Part shown: positions 1 through 5,396 of the stretch, piece by piece
How the letters are laid out: the number at the start of each line of letters is the position of its first letter
Position numbering within the stretch: position 1 is the stretch's first letter
Assembly: GCA_035763085.1 (NCBI GenBank)
Contig: DASUBV010000246.1
Location: forward strand, 1-5,895
Direction of reading: 5' to 3'
Source: DASUBV01 sp035763085
Lineage (GTDB): Bacteria > Actinomycetota > Actinomycetes > Streptosporangiales > Streptosporangiaceae
DNA: 5,895 bases
The notes under the pieces: model-generated
What the model was told of the DNA's origin: nothing
Database searches by the model: none
Seen by the model: the letters and a program-made list of their open reading frames with translations, nothing else
Translations under genes and position numbers: made by a program

Positions 1-149
1 AGCGCGTTTTCTCCAGCTCGAGGCGGCCTGGTGCTGGCATGCCCGCGCTCGTCCTCCCGCCGTGCTGACTGCAGCGGCCGCGCCGGTACGGCGCGGCCAT
101 CGCTAGACAGCCTGCCCGGCGGGATACTCCGGACCAGTTCAGGAGTCGT
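1..149. other. Non-coding stretch at left edge
   Basis: I find no convincing gene here. Open frames crossing the stretch on the plus strand are antisense shadows of the histidine kinase gene that ends at 150. The only clear structure is the GC hairpin at 76-98, listed separately. The stretch is the 3' flank of the minus-strand two-component operon; the next gene to the left lies outside the window. Confidence 0.6.
76..98 (-). terminator. Possible hairpin terminator of the two-component operon
   Basis: GGCCGCGCC (76-84) and GGCGCGGCC (90-98) are perfect 9-base inverted arms around GGTAC; the inner G and C can also pair, giving 10 pairs and a 3-base loop. It lies about 50 bases past the histidine kinase stop codon in the direction of transcription. 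No T-run follows on the minus strand, so it is not a canonical intrinsic terminator. Actinobacteria often use hairpins without U-tracts, which makes a terminator or mRNA 3'-end role plausible but unproven. Confidence 0.4.
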
Positions 150-1535
150 TCAGAACCGGTTAATTTCCGCCGGGGTCATCGGCACGGCAGCTGGCCTGCG
201 GGAACCGCGCGCCGGCGGGATCAGCGGCAGCTCGACGGTGACGGTCAGGCCGCCGCCGGGGGTGTCCGACAGTGCGACGGTCCCGCCGTTGGCGGCGGCC
301 AGCCGGTCGACGATGGCCAGGCCCAGGCCGGTGCCGCCGGGCGAGCCGGTGGCGAACCGGCGGAACGCGGTGTACTGCTGCTGGCGGCTCATGCCGCGGC
401 CGTTGTCGGCGACGGCGACTGCCGCCACCTCCGCCGCCGCCGGGCCCGCGGCCGCGGGCCGGGCGGGGCGCGCGGAGACCGCAATCGTGCCGCCATCCGG
501 CAGCGCGTCCAGCGCGTTGGCCAGCAGGTTGTCCAGGATCTGCTGCAGGTGCCCGTCGCCGGCCCGGGCGGTCAGCGCGGGCCGGCAGTCCGCGGTCAGG
601 ATGATGCCGCGCTCCTCCGCCGCGGGGCGCCACGCGGCAGCACGGTCGGCCAGGACGGCGGGCACGTCGATCTCGGCCGGGGCGGCGGTGACGTTCTCTG
701 CCCTGGCCACCGCCAGCAGGCCGTTGACCAGCCGGGCCAGCCGCGCGATCTCCTCCTGGGCGCCGGCCAGCTCGGCGGCCGTCGCATCGTCAGCGTCCTG
801 AGCCAGCAGGTCCAGGCGCAGCCGCAGCGCGGCCAGCGGCGTGCGCACCTGATGCGAGACCTCCGCCATCATCGCCCGGTGCCCGTGCACCAGGGCCTGC
901 AGCCGGGCGGCCATCGTGTTGAACGCGGCCGCCAGCGCGCGCACCTCCGGCGGTCCCGACTCGACCCGGGCACGGGTGTCCAGCGCCCCGTCACCCAGCT
1001 GCCCGGCCGCGCCCGCCAGCGCGGTCAGCGGGCGGCTGGCCCAGCGGGCCAGGCCGGCCGCCACGAAGGCCGAGACGATCAGCCCGCCAGCAGTCACCCC
1101 GGCAATGAGGGCCCACAGCATCGTGACCCGGTGCTCAACCGACTCCGTCGGACGCGACAGCACGACCCGCCCGATGGCCGCCGTCCCCGAGTCGTCGAGG
1201 ATCGGCGCCGCCACCACCAGCCGGTCGGGGTCGGAGGCGCCCGGCGCGGGCCGCGGCCCGGACGTGCCTGCCACCAGCTGCCCGGCTGCGTTGTAGACCG
1301 CGACCCGGTCCCCCGCCTGCGCGAGCTCGGTGATCGAGCGGTTCAGGGCCCGGCCTTGCACGCCGTCACCCAGCCGTTCCTCGGCCACGCTGGCGACCGA
1401 GCCGGCGGTGGCGGCTGTCTGATCCCGGAAGTCGGCGCGGTCCTGCGCGGCGATCACCAGCCCGAGTGGCACCGCGAGGGTTGCCAGCAGCGCGGTGATG
1501 AGCACGAGAACCGCGGCGACGATCCGGCTGGCCAC
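150..1535 (-). CDS. Membrane sensor histidine kinase (HAMP/HisKA/HATPase)
   Basis: Sensor kinase of 461 residues, partner of the regulator just upstream. The likely start is GTG at 1535, which overlaps the regulator's stop (TAGTG) and has a purine-rich CGGGGA a few bases upstream. The open frame extends further to 1721, but only antisense to the regulator. Visible parts: membrane segment 1 at about residues 5-30; an extracytoplasmic sensor region of about 105 residues with no recognised fold; membrane segment 2 at about 138-162; a HAMP linker at about 163-215; an H-box EVSHQVRTPL with phospho-acceptor His228; an N-box with Asn337 and Asn340; a G1 box DNGRGM (377-382); and a G2 box GGTGLGLAIV (400-409). 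All catalytic motifs are present, so it should autophosphorylate. An Ala/Pro-rich insert (about 356-372) lies between the N and G1 boxes. The signal is unknown. The H-box style is that of common actinobacterial OmpR-partner kinases; no specific orthologue is claimed. Confidence 0.93.
   Translation of the reverse strand: MASRIVAAVLVLITALLATLAVPLGLVIAAQDRADFRDQTAATAGSVASVAEERLGDGVQGRALNRSITELAQAGDRVAVYNAAGQLVAGTSGPRPAPGASDPDRLVVAAPILDDSGTAAIGRVVLSRPTESVEHRVTMLWALIAGVTAGGLIVSAFVAAGLARWASRPLTALAGAAGQLGDGALDTRARVESGPPEVRALAAAFNTMAARLQALVHGHRAMMAEVSHQVRTPLAALRLRLDLLAQDADDATAAELAGAQEEIARLARLVNGLLAVARAENVTAAPAEIDVPAVLADRAAAWRPAAEERGIILTADCRPALTARAGDGHLQQILDNLLANALDALPDGGTIAVSARPARPAAAGPAAAEVAAVAVADNGRGMSRQQQYTAFRRFATGSPGGTGLGLAIVDRLAAANGGTVALSDTPGGGLTVTVELPLIPPARGSRRPAAVPMTPAEINRF
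443..460. repeat. 18-bp perfect GC palindrome inside kinase gene
   Basis: The 18 bases centred between 451 and 452 read identically on both strands, with a NotI-like GCGGCCGC core. They encode part of the Ala/Pro/Gly-rich insert between the N and G1 boxes of the histidine kinase. In a genome this rich in GC such a palindrome may simply reflect alanine, proline and glycine codons, so no function is assigned. Confidence 0.55.
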
Positions 1536-2233
1536 TACAGGTCCCCGAGCCGGAAGCCCCGGCCGTAGACGGTTTCCACCAGTCCCGGCACGCCCAGCTT
1601 GCGGCGCAGTGAGGCGACGTGCACGTCCAGCACCTTGGTCGGCCCGTACCAGTTCGCGTCCCAGGCCGACTCCAGGATGTCCTGGCGGCTGCGGACCCGG
1701 CCCGGATCGGCGGCCAGGCACTCCAGGATGTCGAACTCCTTCGGCGTCAGCCCGACCTCAGCGCCGCCGACCATCACCTTGCGGGTGCGGACGTCCACCG
1801 TGAGCGGTCCGTGCCGCAGCACGTCGCCGTCCGGCCGGATCCGGCGCAGCACCGCGCGGATGCGGGCCTGCAGCTCGCTCAGCCCGAACGGCTTGACCAG
1901 GTAGTCGTCAGCTCCCGCGTCCAGGGCCACGACGCGGTCGGTCTCCTCGCCGTAGGCGGTGACCACGATGATGGCCGCTGCTGAGCGCCGCTGGCGCAGC
2001 TGCCGGCAGACATGCACGCCGTCGGTGTCGGGCAGCTCCAGGTCCAGCAGGACCACGTCAGGGTCGCCCCGGCGCAGCGCCTCGCCGCCTGTGACGACGT
2101 GGTCAACCTGGTAGCCGCTGCGCTCCAGGGCGCGCACCAGCTGCGTGGCGATGCCGGGGTCATCCTCCACGACCAGCACGCTGGTGGACGCGGCAGTCCC
2201 GCTGGCGCCGGCCGCGTCCGGTGGCGCAGTCAT
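1535..2233 (-). CDS. OmpR/PhoB-family response regulator
   Basis: DNA-binding response regulator of 232 residues. After a short flexible Ala-rich leader (about 1-17), the receiver domain starts with VLVVEDD. Acidic pocket residues are Glu23, Asp24 and Asp25, the phospho-acceptor is Asp64 (VLLDLELPD), and the switch Thr92 and Lys114 (LVKPFG) are in place. A winged-helix effector domain follows at about 142-230, with LTPKEFDILECLA, a DVHVASLRRKLG recognition-helix region and the terminal hairpin VETVYGRGFRL. The start is taken as ATG at 2233, with GGTGG just upstream; GTG at 2242 is a possible alternative. The longer frame up to 2560 runs antisense into the divergent gene and has no family resemblance. 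The stop overlaps the kinase start by one base, so the pair is translationally coupled. It is transcribed divergently from the PNPOx-like gene. Its target genes cannot be read from the sequence, though autoregulation from the 2234-2450 region would be usual. Confidence 0.94.
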   Translation of the reverse strand: MTAPPDAAGASGTAASTSVLVVEDDPGIATQLVRALERSGYQVDHVVTGGEALRRGDPDVVLLDLELPDTDGVHVCRQLRQRRSAAAIIVVTAYGEETDRVVALDAGADDYLVKPFGLSELQARIRAVLRRIRPDGDVLRHGPLTVDVRTRKVMVGGAEVGLTPKEFDILECLAADPGRVRSRQDILESAWDANWYGPTKVLDVHVASLRRKLGVPGLVETVYGRGFRLGDL

Positions 2234-2305
2234 GGCGTCCACCGTAAGCCACCGGGCCGGCCGGACTGCCCCGAACGCGCCGTGCCGCTGACCAGGGTCG
2301 CCGCC

Positions 2306-2325
2306 GGAGCGGCCTTGGTCCCCGG
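2306..2325. promoter_or_regulatory. Weak second DosR-box-like site
   Basis: Compared with the consensus TTSGGGACTWWAGTCCCSAA, 11 of 20 positions agree, mostly in the right half (TGGTCCCC at 2316-2323). The left half is poor. It is listed only because its centre lies 22 bp, about two helical turns, from the centre of the much better site at 2328-2347, and tandem DosR sites on one helix face are known at mycobacterial promoters. It could be chance. Confidence 0.25.
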
Positions 2326-2327
2326 CA

Positions 2328-2347
2328 GTCGGGACATTAGTCCCTGG
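2328..2347. promoter_or_regulatory. DosR/DevR-box-like palindrome
   Basis: The core GGGACATTAGTCCC (2331-2344) has perfect GGGAC/GTCCC arms around an ATTA centre. Against the M. tuberculosis DosR consensus TTSGGGACTWWAGTCCCSAA, 15 of 20 positions agree, counted by eye. The site sits in the divergent intergenic region, about 104 bases before the PNPOx-like start and about 95 before the response regulator start. It could therefore control either side or both. Its position beside a DevS/DosT-type kinase operon makes it the best candidate operator in the window. The regulator that would bind it is not encoded here. Palindromic architecture is seen; DosR binding is inferred. Confidence 0.65.
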
Positions 2348-2450
2348 CCGCGGCAGCCGCGCCCGCCGGACAGTTGAGGGGCACAGTACAGGGCCGTTCG
2401 GGCCATGATCTAGCTGCGGGCCACCATCAGGGGCCGGTTTAAGGTGCGCG

Positions 2451-2900
2451 ATGACAGGTGAGCGGATACTGGCCGAGCTGTCTGTGCAGGAGTCTGTGCG
2501 GCTGCTCAGCAGTGTCTCGCTGGGGCGGGTGGTGTTCTCCGCGCGGGCGCTGCCGGCCATCCGGCCCGTGAACCACCTCGTCGACGGCGATTACGTGATC
2601 ATCCGGACAGACACCCGCGCGTCGATCACCTCCGAGCTGAAGGCCGGCGGCGAGACTGTGGTGGCCTACGAGGCGGACGCGATCGACCAGGCCCGGCATC
2701 TGGGATGGAGTGTCGTGGTGGTCGGCGTGGCCCACCGGGTCATCGACCCGGACGAGTCGGCTGCTTACCGCCGGGCGCTCCGCTCCTGGATCGCCGGCGC
2801 CAAGGACCAGGTCATAGCCATTCATATCGACCTCATTACCGGGTTCCGGCTCATTCCGGCGCCGGCCAGCACCGCCGCCGGATCCCGGGTCGCCCCCTGA
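2451..2900 (+). CDS. PNPOx-like FMN-binding split-barrel protein
   Basis: Small protein of 149 residues resembling the pyridoxamine 5'-phosphate oxidase-like family common in actinobacteria. Family features in order: an N-terminal helix (LSVQESVRLLSS), the first strand GRVVFS (25-30), RPVNHLVDGD (38-47), RTDTRASI (52-59), and the stretch ending in GWSVVVVG (85-92). The region to about residue 134 completes the barrel; the last 15 residues are Ala/Pro-rich and probably disordered. Members of this fold bind FMN or the deazaflavin F420, or have no known activity. Nothing here shows true PNP oxidase activity, so vitamin B6 synthesis should not be assumed. The start is ATG at 2451 with AAGG six bases upstream; the gene ends in two consecutive stops (TGA TAG). 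It is the first gene of a probable two-gene operon with the DevS/DosT-like kinase and lies downstream of the DosR-like box, which suggests a redox or hypoxia role. Confidence 0.88.
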   Translation: MTGERILAELSVQESVRLLSSVSLGRVVFSARALPAIRPVNHLVDGDYVIIRTDTRASITSELKAGGETVVAYEADAIDQARHLGWSVVVVGVAHRVIDPDESAAYRRALRSWIAGAKDQVIAIHIDLITGFRLIPAPASTAAGSRVAP

Positions 2901-2951
2901 TAGCTTCCTGGCCTGCCCCCATGGTTCGCAGCGGCCGCCAGCGTACGATCT

Positions 2952-4682
2952 GTGACATTCAGGGAGGTGATTGCCGTCAGCCGCACGCAGCCCGCGGGGA
3001 CGGATCCGCTGCTGCCCCGGATGCAGCTCGACGATCTGCTCGCTGAACTGCAGACGAGGCTGAGCGCGGTCATCCAGACGCGGGACCGGATCGGCGCCCT
3101 GCTGGAGGCCGTGGTCGCCGTCGGCCGCAACCTCGAGCTGGACGTCGTGCTGCGGCAGATCGTCGAGGCCGCCGTCACCCTGGTTGACGCGCGTTACGGC
3201 GCCCTCGGCGTTATCAGCGAGGAGGGACGGCTCGTCGAATTCGTCCCCGTTGGCGTGACCGAGGAGCAGATTGCGGCCATTGATCACTGGCCGGAAGGCC
3301 GGGGCCTGCTCGGGGAGCTCATCACCAATCCGGTCCCGCTGATCCTGCCGCTCATCTCCGAGCACCCGAGGTCGTTCGGATTCCCGCCCGGCCATCCGCC
3401 CATGACGACGCTCCTCGGCGTTCCGGTCCGCATCCGGGACGAGGTTTTCGGCAATCTCTATCTCACCGAGAAGAAGGGTGGCGCCAGGTTCGACGAGGAC
3501 GACGAGCGGGTGGTGACCGCGCTCGCGGCGGCAGCTGGCGTTGCCATCGAGAACGCCCGGCTCTATGACGAGGCGCGGCGCCAGCAGCGCTGGCTGCGGG
3601 CCAGCGCCGACATTACCCAGCGGCTGCTGTCCGGAGATGAGCCCCGGCAGGTGCTCGAGCTCGTCGCACAGGAAGCACTGGAGATCTCAGCGGCTGACCT
3701 GGTCGTCCTGGCCCTGCCGGCGGGGCACGGCACCCAGCTGATCATCGAGCATGCGGCCGGCGAGGGCGCGGGCCAGGCACGGGGGCTCGTGCTGCCCGCG
3801 GGTCAGTCGCTGTCCGGGCTGGTCCTCGCCAGCGGTAAGCCCATCACCGTCGAGGACTTCAGCCATGACGAACGCGCCGCGCCGCCGGCCCGCGAGCACC
3901 TGAACCTCGGACCAGCTGTCCTGGTGCCGCTCGGCGGCCCGGGCAATGTCCGCGGCATCCTCACCGCCGGCCGGCGACCCGGCTCGCTGCCGCTGCCGCC
4001 GCCTGCCATCGAGGTGCTGATCACCTTCGCCGCGCAGGCCGGCGTCGGCCTGGAGCTGGCCGAGCACCGCAAGGATGCTGAGCGGTTCGCTGTTTTCGAG
4101 GACCGCGACCGCATTGCCCGCGACCTGCATGACCACGTCATCCAGCGGCTGTATGCCACCGGCATGTCGCTGGAGGGAATGTCCGCGCGGCTCAGCGACC
4201 CGGCAAGCCGGCAGCGCGCGGGAGACGCGGTGGACGCGCTGGATGAGACGATCAAGGAAATCCGGTCCGCTATCTTCTCCCTGCAGCTGCGCCCTGAGAA
4301 AGACCAGAGCCTGCGGACCAGGATCCTGGCTGTCGTGGGCGAGGCCACCACGTCCCTGGGCTTCGCGCCCGAGCTCAGGATGGCCGGGCCACTCGATAGC
4401 GCTGTCCCCGAGGAGACGTGCGAGCATGTCCTGGCGGTCCTGCGCGAGGCGCTGTCCAACGCCGCCCGGCATTCTGGCGCCAGCCAGGTGAGCGTGACGG
4501 TGGAGGCTGGTGCCGAGCTGGTGCTGACTGTCCGGGACAACGGCGTAGGCCTCAAGGAGTCAGCGCGCCGGAGCGGACTGGGCAACATGCAGGACCGGGC
4601 ACTGCAGCTAGGCGGGACCATGCACGCAGGAATCCGGGAGGCAGGCGGAACAGAGCTGGAGTGGCGAGTGCCCCTGGCGTAG
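2952..4682 (+). CDS. DevS/DosT-like double-GAF haem histidine kinase
   Basis: Soluble sensor kinase of 576 residues, close in design and length to mycobacterial DevS (DosS) and DosT, which sense O2, NO and CO and phosphorylate DevR (DosR). GAF-A (about 60-205) carries the family signature FGFPPGHPPM. Its His148 aligns with the proximal haem ligand DevS His149/DosT His147, and Tyr170 in FGNLYLTEK aligns with DevS Tyr171. Gly86 matches DosT Gly85 rather than DevS Glu87. GAF-B (about 220-370) is more divergent. The HisKA_3 motif DRIARDLHDHVIQRL places the phospho-acceptor at His393. The HATPase domain shows Asn503 in the N-box, DNGVGL (529-534) and SGLGNM (541-546). No membrane segments are seen. 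The partner should be a NarL/LuxR-type regulator, which is absent from this window. The start is uncertain: GTG at 2952 lacks a clear ribosome site, while GTG at 2967 lies directly against AGGGAG. Either leaves all domains intact. Confidence 0.95.
   Translation: MTFREVIAVSRTQPAGTDPLLPRMQLDDLLAELQTRLSAVIQTRDRIGALLEAVVAVGRNLELDVVLRQIVEAAVTLVDARYGALGVISEEGRLVEFVPVGVTEEQIAAIDHWPEGRGLLGELITNPVPLILPLISEHPRSFGFPPGHPPMTTLLGVPVRIRDEVFGNLYLTEKKGGARFDEDDERVVTALAAAAGVAIENARLYDEARRQQRWLRASADITQRLLSGDEPRQVLELVAQEALEISAADLVVLALPAGHGTQLIIEHAAGEGAGQARGLVLPAGQSLSGLVLASGKPITVEDFSHDERAAPPAREHLNLGPAVLVPLGGPGNVRGILTAGRRPGSLPLPPPAIEVLITFAAQAGVGLELAEHRKDAERFAVFEDRDRIARDLHDHVIQRLYATGMSLEGMSARLSDPASRQRAGDAVDALDETIKEIRSAIFSLQLRPEKDQSLRTRILAVVGEATTSLGFAPELRMAGPLDSAVPEETCEHVLAVLREALSNAARHSGASQVSVTVEAGAELVLTVRDNGVGLKESARRSGLGNMQDRALQLGGTMHAGIREAGGTELEWRVPLA
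2961..2969 (+). promoter_or_regulatory. Shine-Dalgarno-like site near kinase start
   Basis: AGGGAGGTG is the best ribosome-binding match between the PNPOx-like gene and the DevS/DosT-like kinase. It lies inside the longest reading frame, after the GTG at 2952. It abuts, and partly contains, the GTG at 2967, and no in-frame ATG, GTG or TTG occurs at the normal 5-9-base spacing downstream. It therefore leaves the start unresolved: initiation at 2952, at 2967, or at a rare codon such as ATT 2970. Confidence 0.4.
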
Positions 4683-4691
4683 CCGCCAGGG
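4672..4691. terminator. Stem-loop between convergent genes
   Basis: CCCTGGCG (4672-4679) and CGCCAGGG (4684-4691) form a perfect 8-pair stem with a TAGC loop. The stem contains the kinase's stop codon and fills much of the 23-base gap to the stop of the convergent Rv1733c-like gene. Being symmetrical, it could end transcripts from both sides. No T-tract follows on either strand, so termination is only suggested. Confidence 0.45.
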
Positions 4692-4705
4692 CGGGCAGGG
4701 TCTGC

Positions 4706-5278
4706 TCAGCGCGGGGTCGCCCAGCGCCGGGCAGTCGTCCGCCAGTCGCGCTCCCAGCCCGCCATCCGGCGCCGGTCCGCCACCAGATGCACAACCTCGC
4801 CGATCATGAACAGCGCCAGCGCACTGCCGCATCCGACGAACACCGCCAGCCCGGAAGCATTCTGCTGCACGGACGGCCGCTGGATCGGAGCGCGAGTCTG
4901 GTGGCCAGCCGCGTCGACCCAGATCAGGACACGCTGGCCAGCTCGAGCCACCGGGCTGGCCCCGACCTGCCCCTGATGCCAGCGGCCGACCGGAGCGGCC
5001 CACCTGGCGGGGACACTGGACGCATCCCAGCCCGACGATGAACTACCGGTGTCTGCATCCTGCAAGAGGGTGGCCGTTACCTGGTGCCAGGATCGCTCGG
5101 CCGCCAGCTGCCGGAGGCCCGCGTCGTAGGACAGCTGGGCTGCGGTCATAGCCAGGACGGGGGTAGCCGTCAGGCCGATCACTACCAGCCCGGCCAGCAG
5201 GAGGCGCTCGGCCCGGTCGACCGGCCGGCGCAGCGGATTGCGATCCAGCCCGGCTTTCCTGGCTAGCGTTGTCAGCAC
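4706..5278 (-). CDS. Rv1733c-like membrane protein (two membrane segments)
   Basis: Protein of 190 residues resembling M. tuberculosis Rv1733c, a DosR-regulon membrane protein of unknown biochemical function known as a latency antigen. Shared traits as recalled: the N-terminal RNPLRRPVDRAE, a first hydrophobic segment (about 26-44), a mostly extracytoplasmic middle of about 95 residues with VPARW (89-93) and the signature GQRVLIWVDAAG (114-125), a second hydrophobic segment (about 141-167), and a short basic C-terminal tail with a WERDWR motif. The start is GTG at 5278, supported by GGAGG five bases upstream. It ends 23 bases from the convergent DevS/DosT-like gene and lies 118 bases downstream of the phosphoglycerate kinase on the same strand. 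It may be read from pgk or from its own promoter; a weak DosR-like site lies at 5361-5380. Fold and topology are well supported; function is unknown. Confidence 0.88.
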   Translation of the reverse strand: MLTTLARKAGLDRNPLRRPVDRAERLLLAGLVVIGLTATPVLAMTAAQLSYDAGLRQLAAERSWHQVTATLLQDADTGSSSSGWDASSVPARWAAPVGRWHQGQVGASPVARAGQRVLIWVDAAGHQTRAPIQRPSVQQNASGLAVFVGCGSALALFMIGEVVHLVADRRRMAGWERDWRTTARRWATPR

Positions 5279-5283
5279 GGTCG

Positions 5284-5288
5284 CCTCC
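5284..5288 (-). promoter_or_regulatory. Ribosome-binding site of Rv1733c-like gene
   Basis: On the minus strand this reads GGAGG and is separated by five bases (CGACC) from the GTG at 5278. It is the clearest ribosome site in the window and fixes the start of the Rv1733c-like gene. Confidence 0.75.
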
Positions 5289-5351
5289 GTCGTCGGGGGT
5301 AACTCAGGTTCACGATCTCCCGCGGCCGGCTACGCTCCGAAGGGCTGTCCA

Positions 5352-5385
5352 TCCCTGTCGCCAGGGACCTTCGGCCTGGAGGCCG
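5352..5385 (-). terminator. Two small hairpins after pgk stop
   Basis: TCCCTG/CAGGGA (5352-5357 and 5362-5367, loop TCGC) and CGGCC/GGCCG (5372-5376 and 5381-5385, loop TGGA) are two short perfect stem-loops. They lie 12 to 45 bases past the pgk stop codon in its direction of transcription. They could end or attenuate pgk transcription before the Rv1733c-like gene. Stems are short and no T-run follows, so the call is tentative. The first hairpin overlaps the weak DosR-like site. Confidence 0.3.
5361..5380. promoter_or_regulatory. Weak DosR-box-like site upstream of Rv1733c-like gene
   Basis: The core GGGACCTTCGGCC agrees with the DosR consensus at 12 of 20 positions counted by eye; the GGGAC half is intact and the other half is degenerate. 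It lies 83-102 bases before the GTG start at 5278, a plausible distance for an activator site. Evidence is mainly contextual, since Rv1733c homologues are DosR-regulated in mycobacteria. Chance occurrence is quite possible. Confidence 0.3.
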
Positions 5386-5396
5386 TCGGCGGGCCG

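Noticed and set aside
549..1568. Long plus-strand open frame of 339 codons
   Set aside because: It is antisense to the histidine kinase with all its motifs; the translation is rich in R, G, P and H as expected for a shadow frame.
1536..1721. N-terminal extension of the histidine kinase up to 1721
   Set aside because: The extra 62 residues overlap the regulator's DNA-binding domain in another frame and show no structure. The GTG at 1535 gives a membrane segment right at the N-terminus and the usual one-base overlap.
2397..2416. A third DosR-like site starting TTCGGGCC
   Set aside because: Only about 10 of 20 positions agree and the right half lacks the GTCCC core; this is not distinguishable from chance in GC-rich DNA.
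2234..2560. N-terminal extension of the response regulator up to 2560
   Set aside because: It would run through the intergenic region and into the divergent PNPOx gene, and the receiver domain already begins soon after the ATG at 2233.
2439..3395. Long minus-strand open frame of 318 codons across the PNPOx and kinase genes
   Set aside because: It is antisense to two genes with clear family motifs, its composition is typical of a shadow frame, and no domain is recognisable.
3687..4621. Minus-strand frames of 261 and 272 codons inside the haem kinase gene
   Set aside because: They are shadows of the kinase coding strand with low-complexity translations and no recognisable domain.
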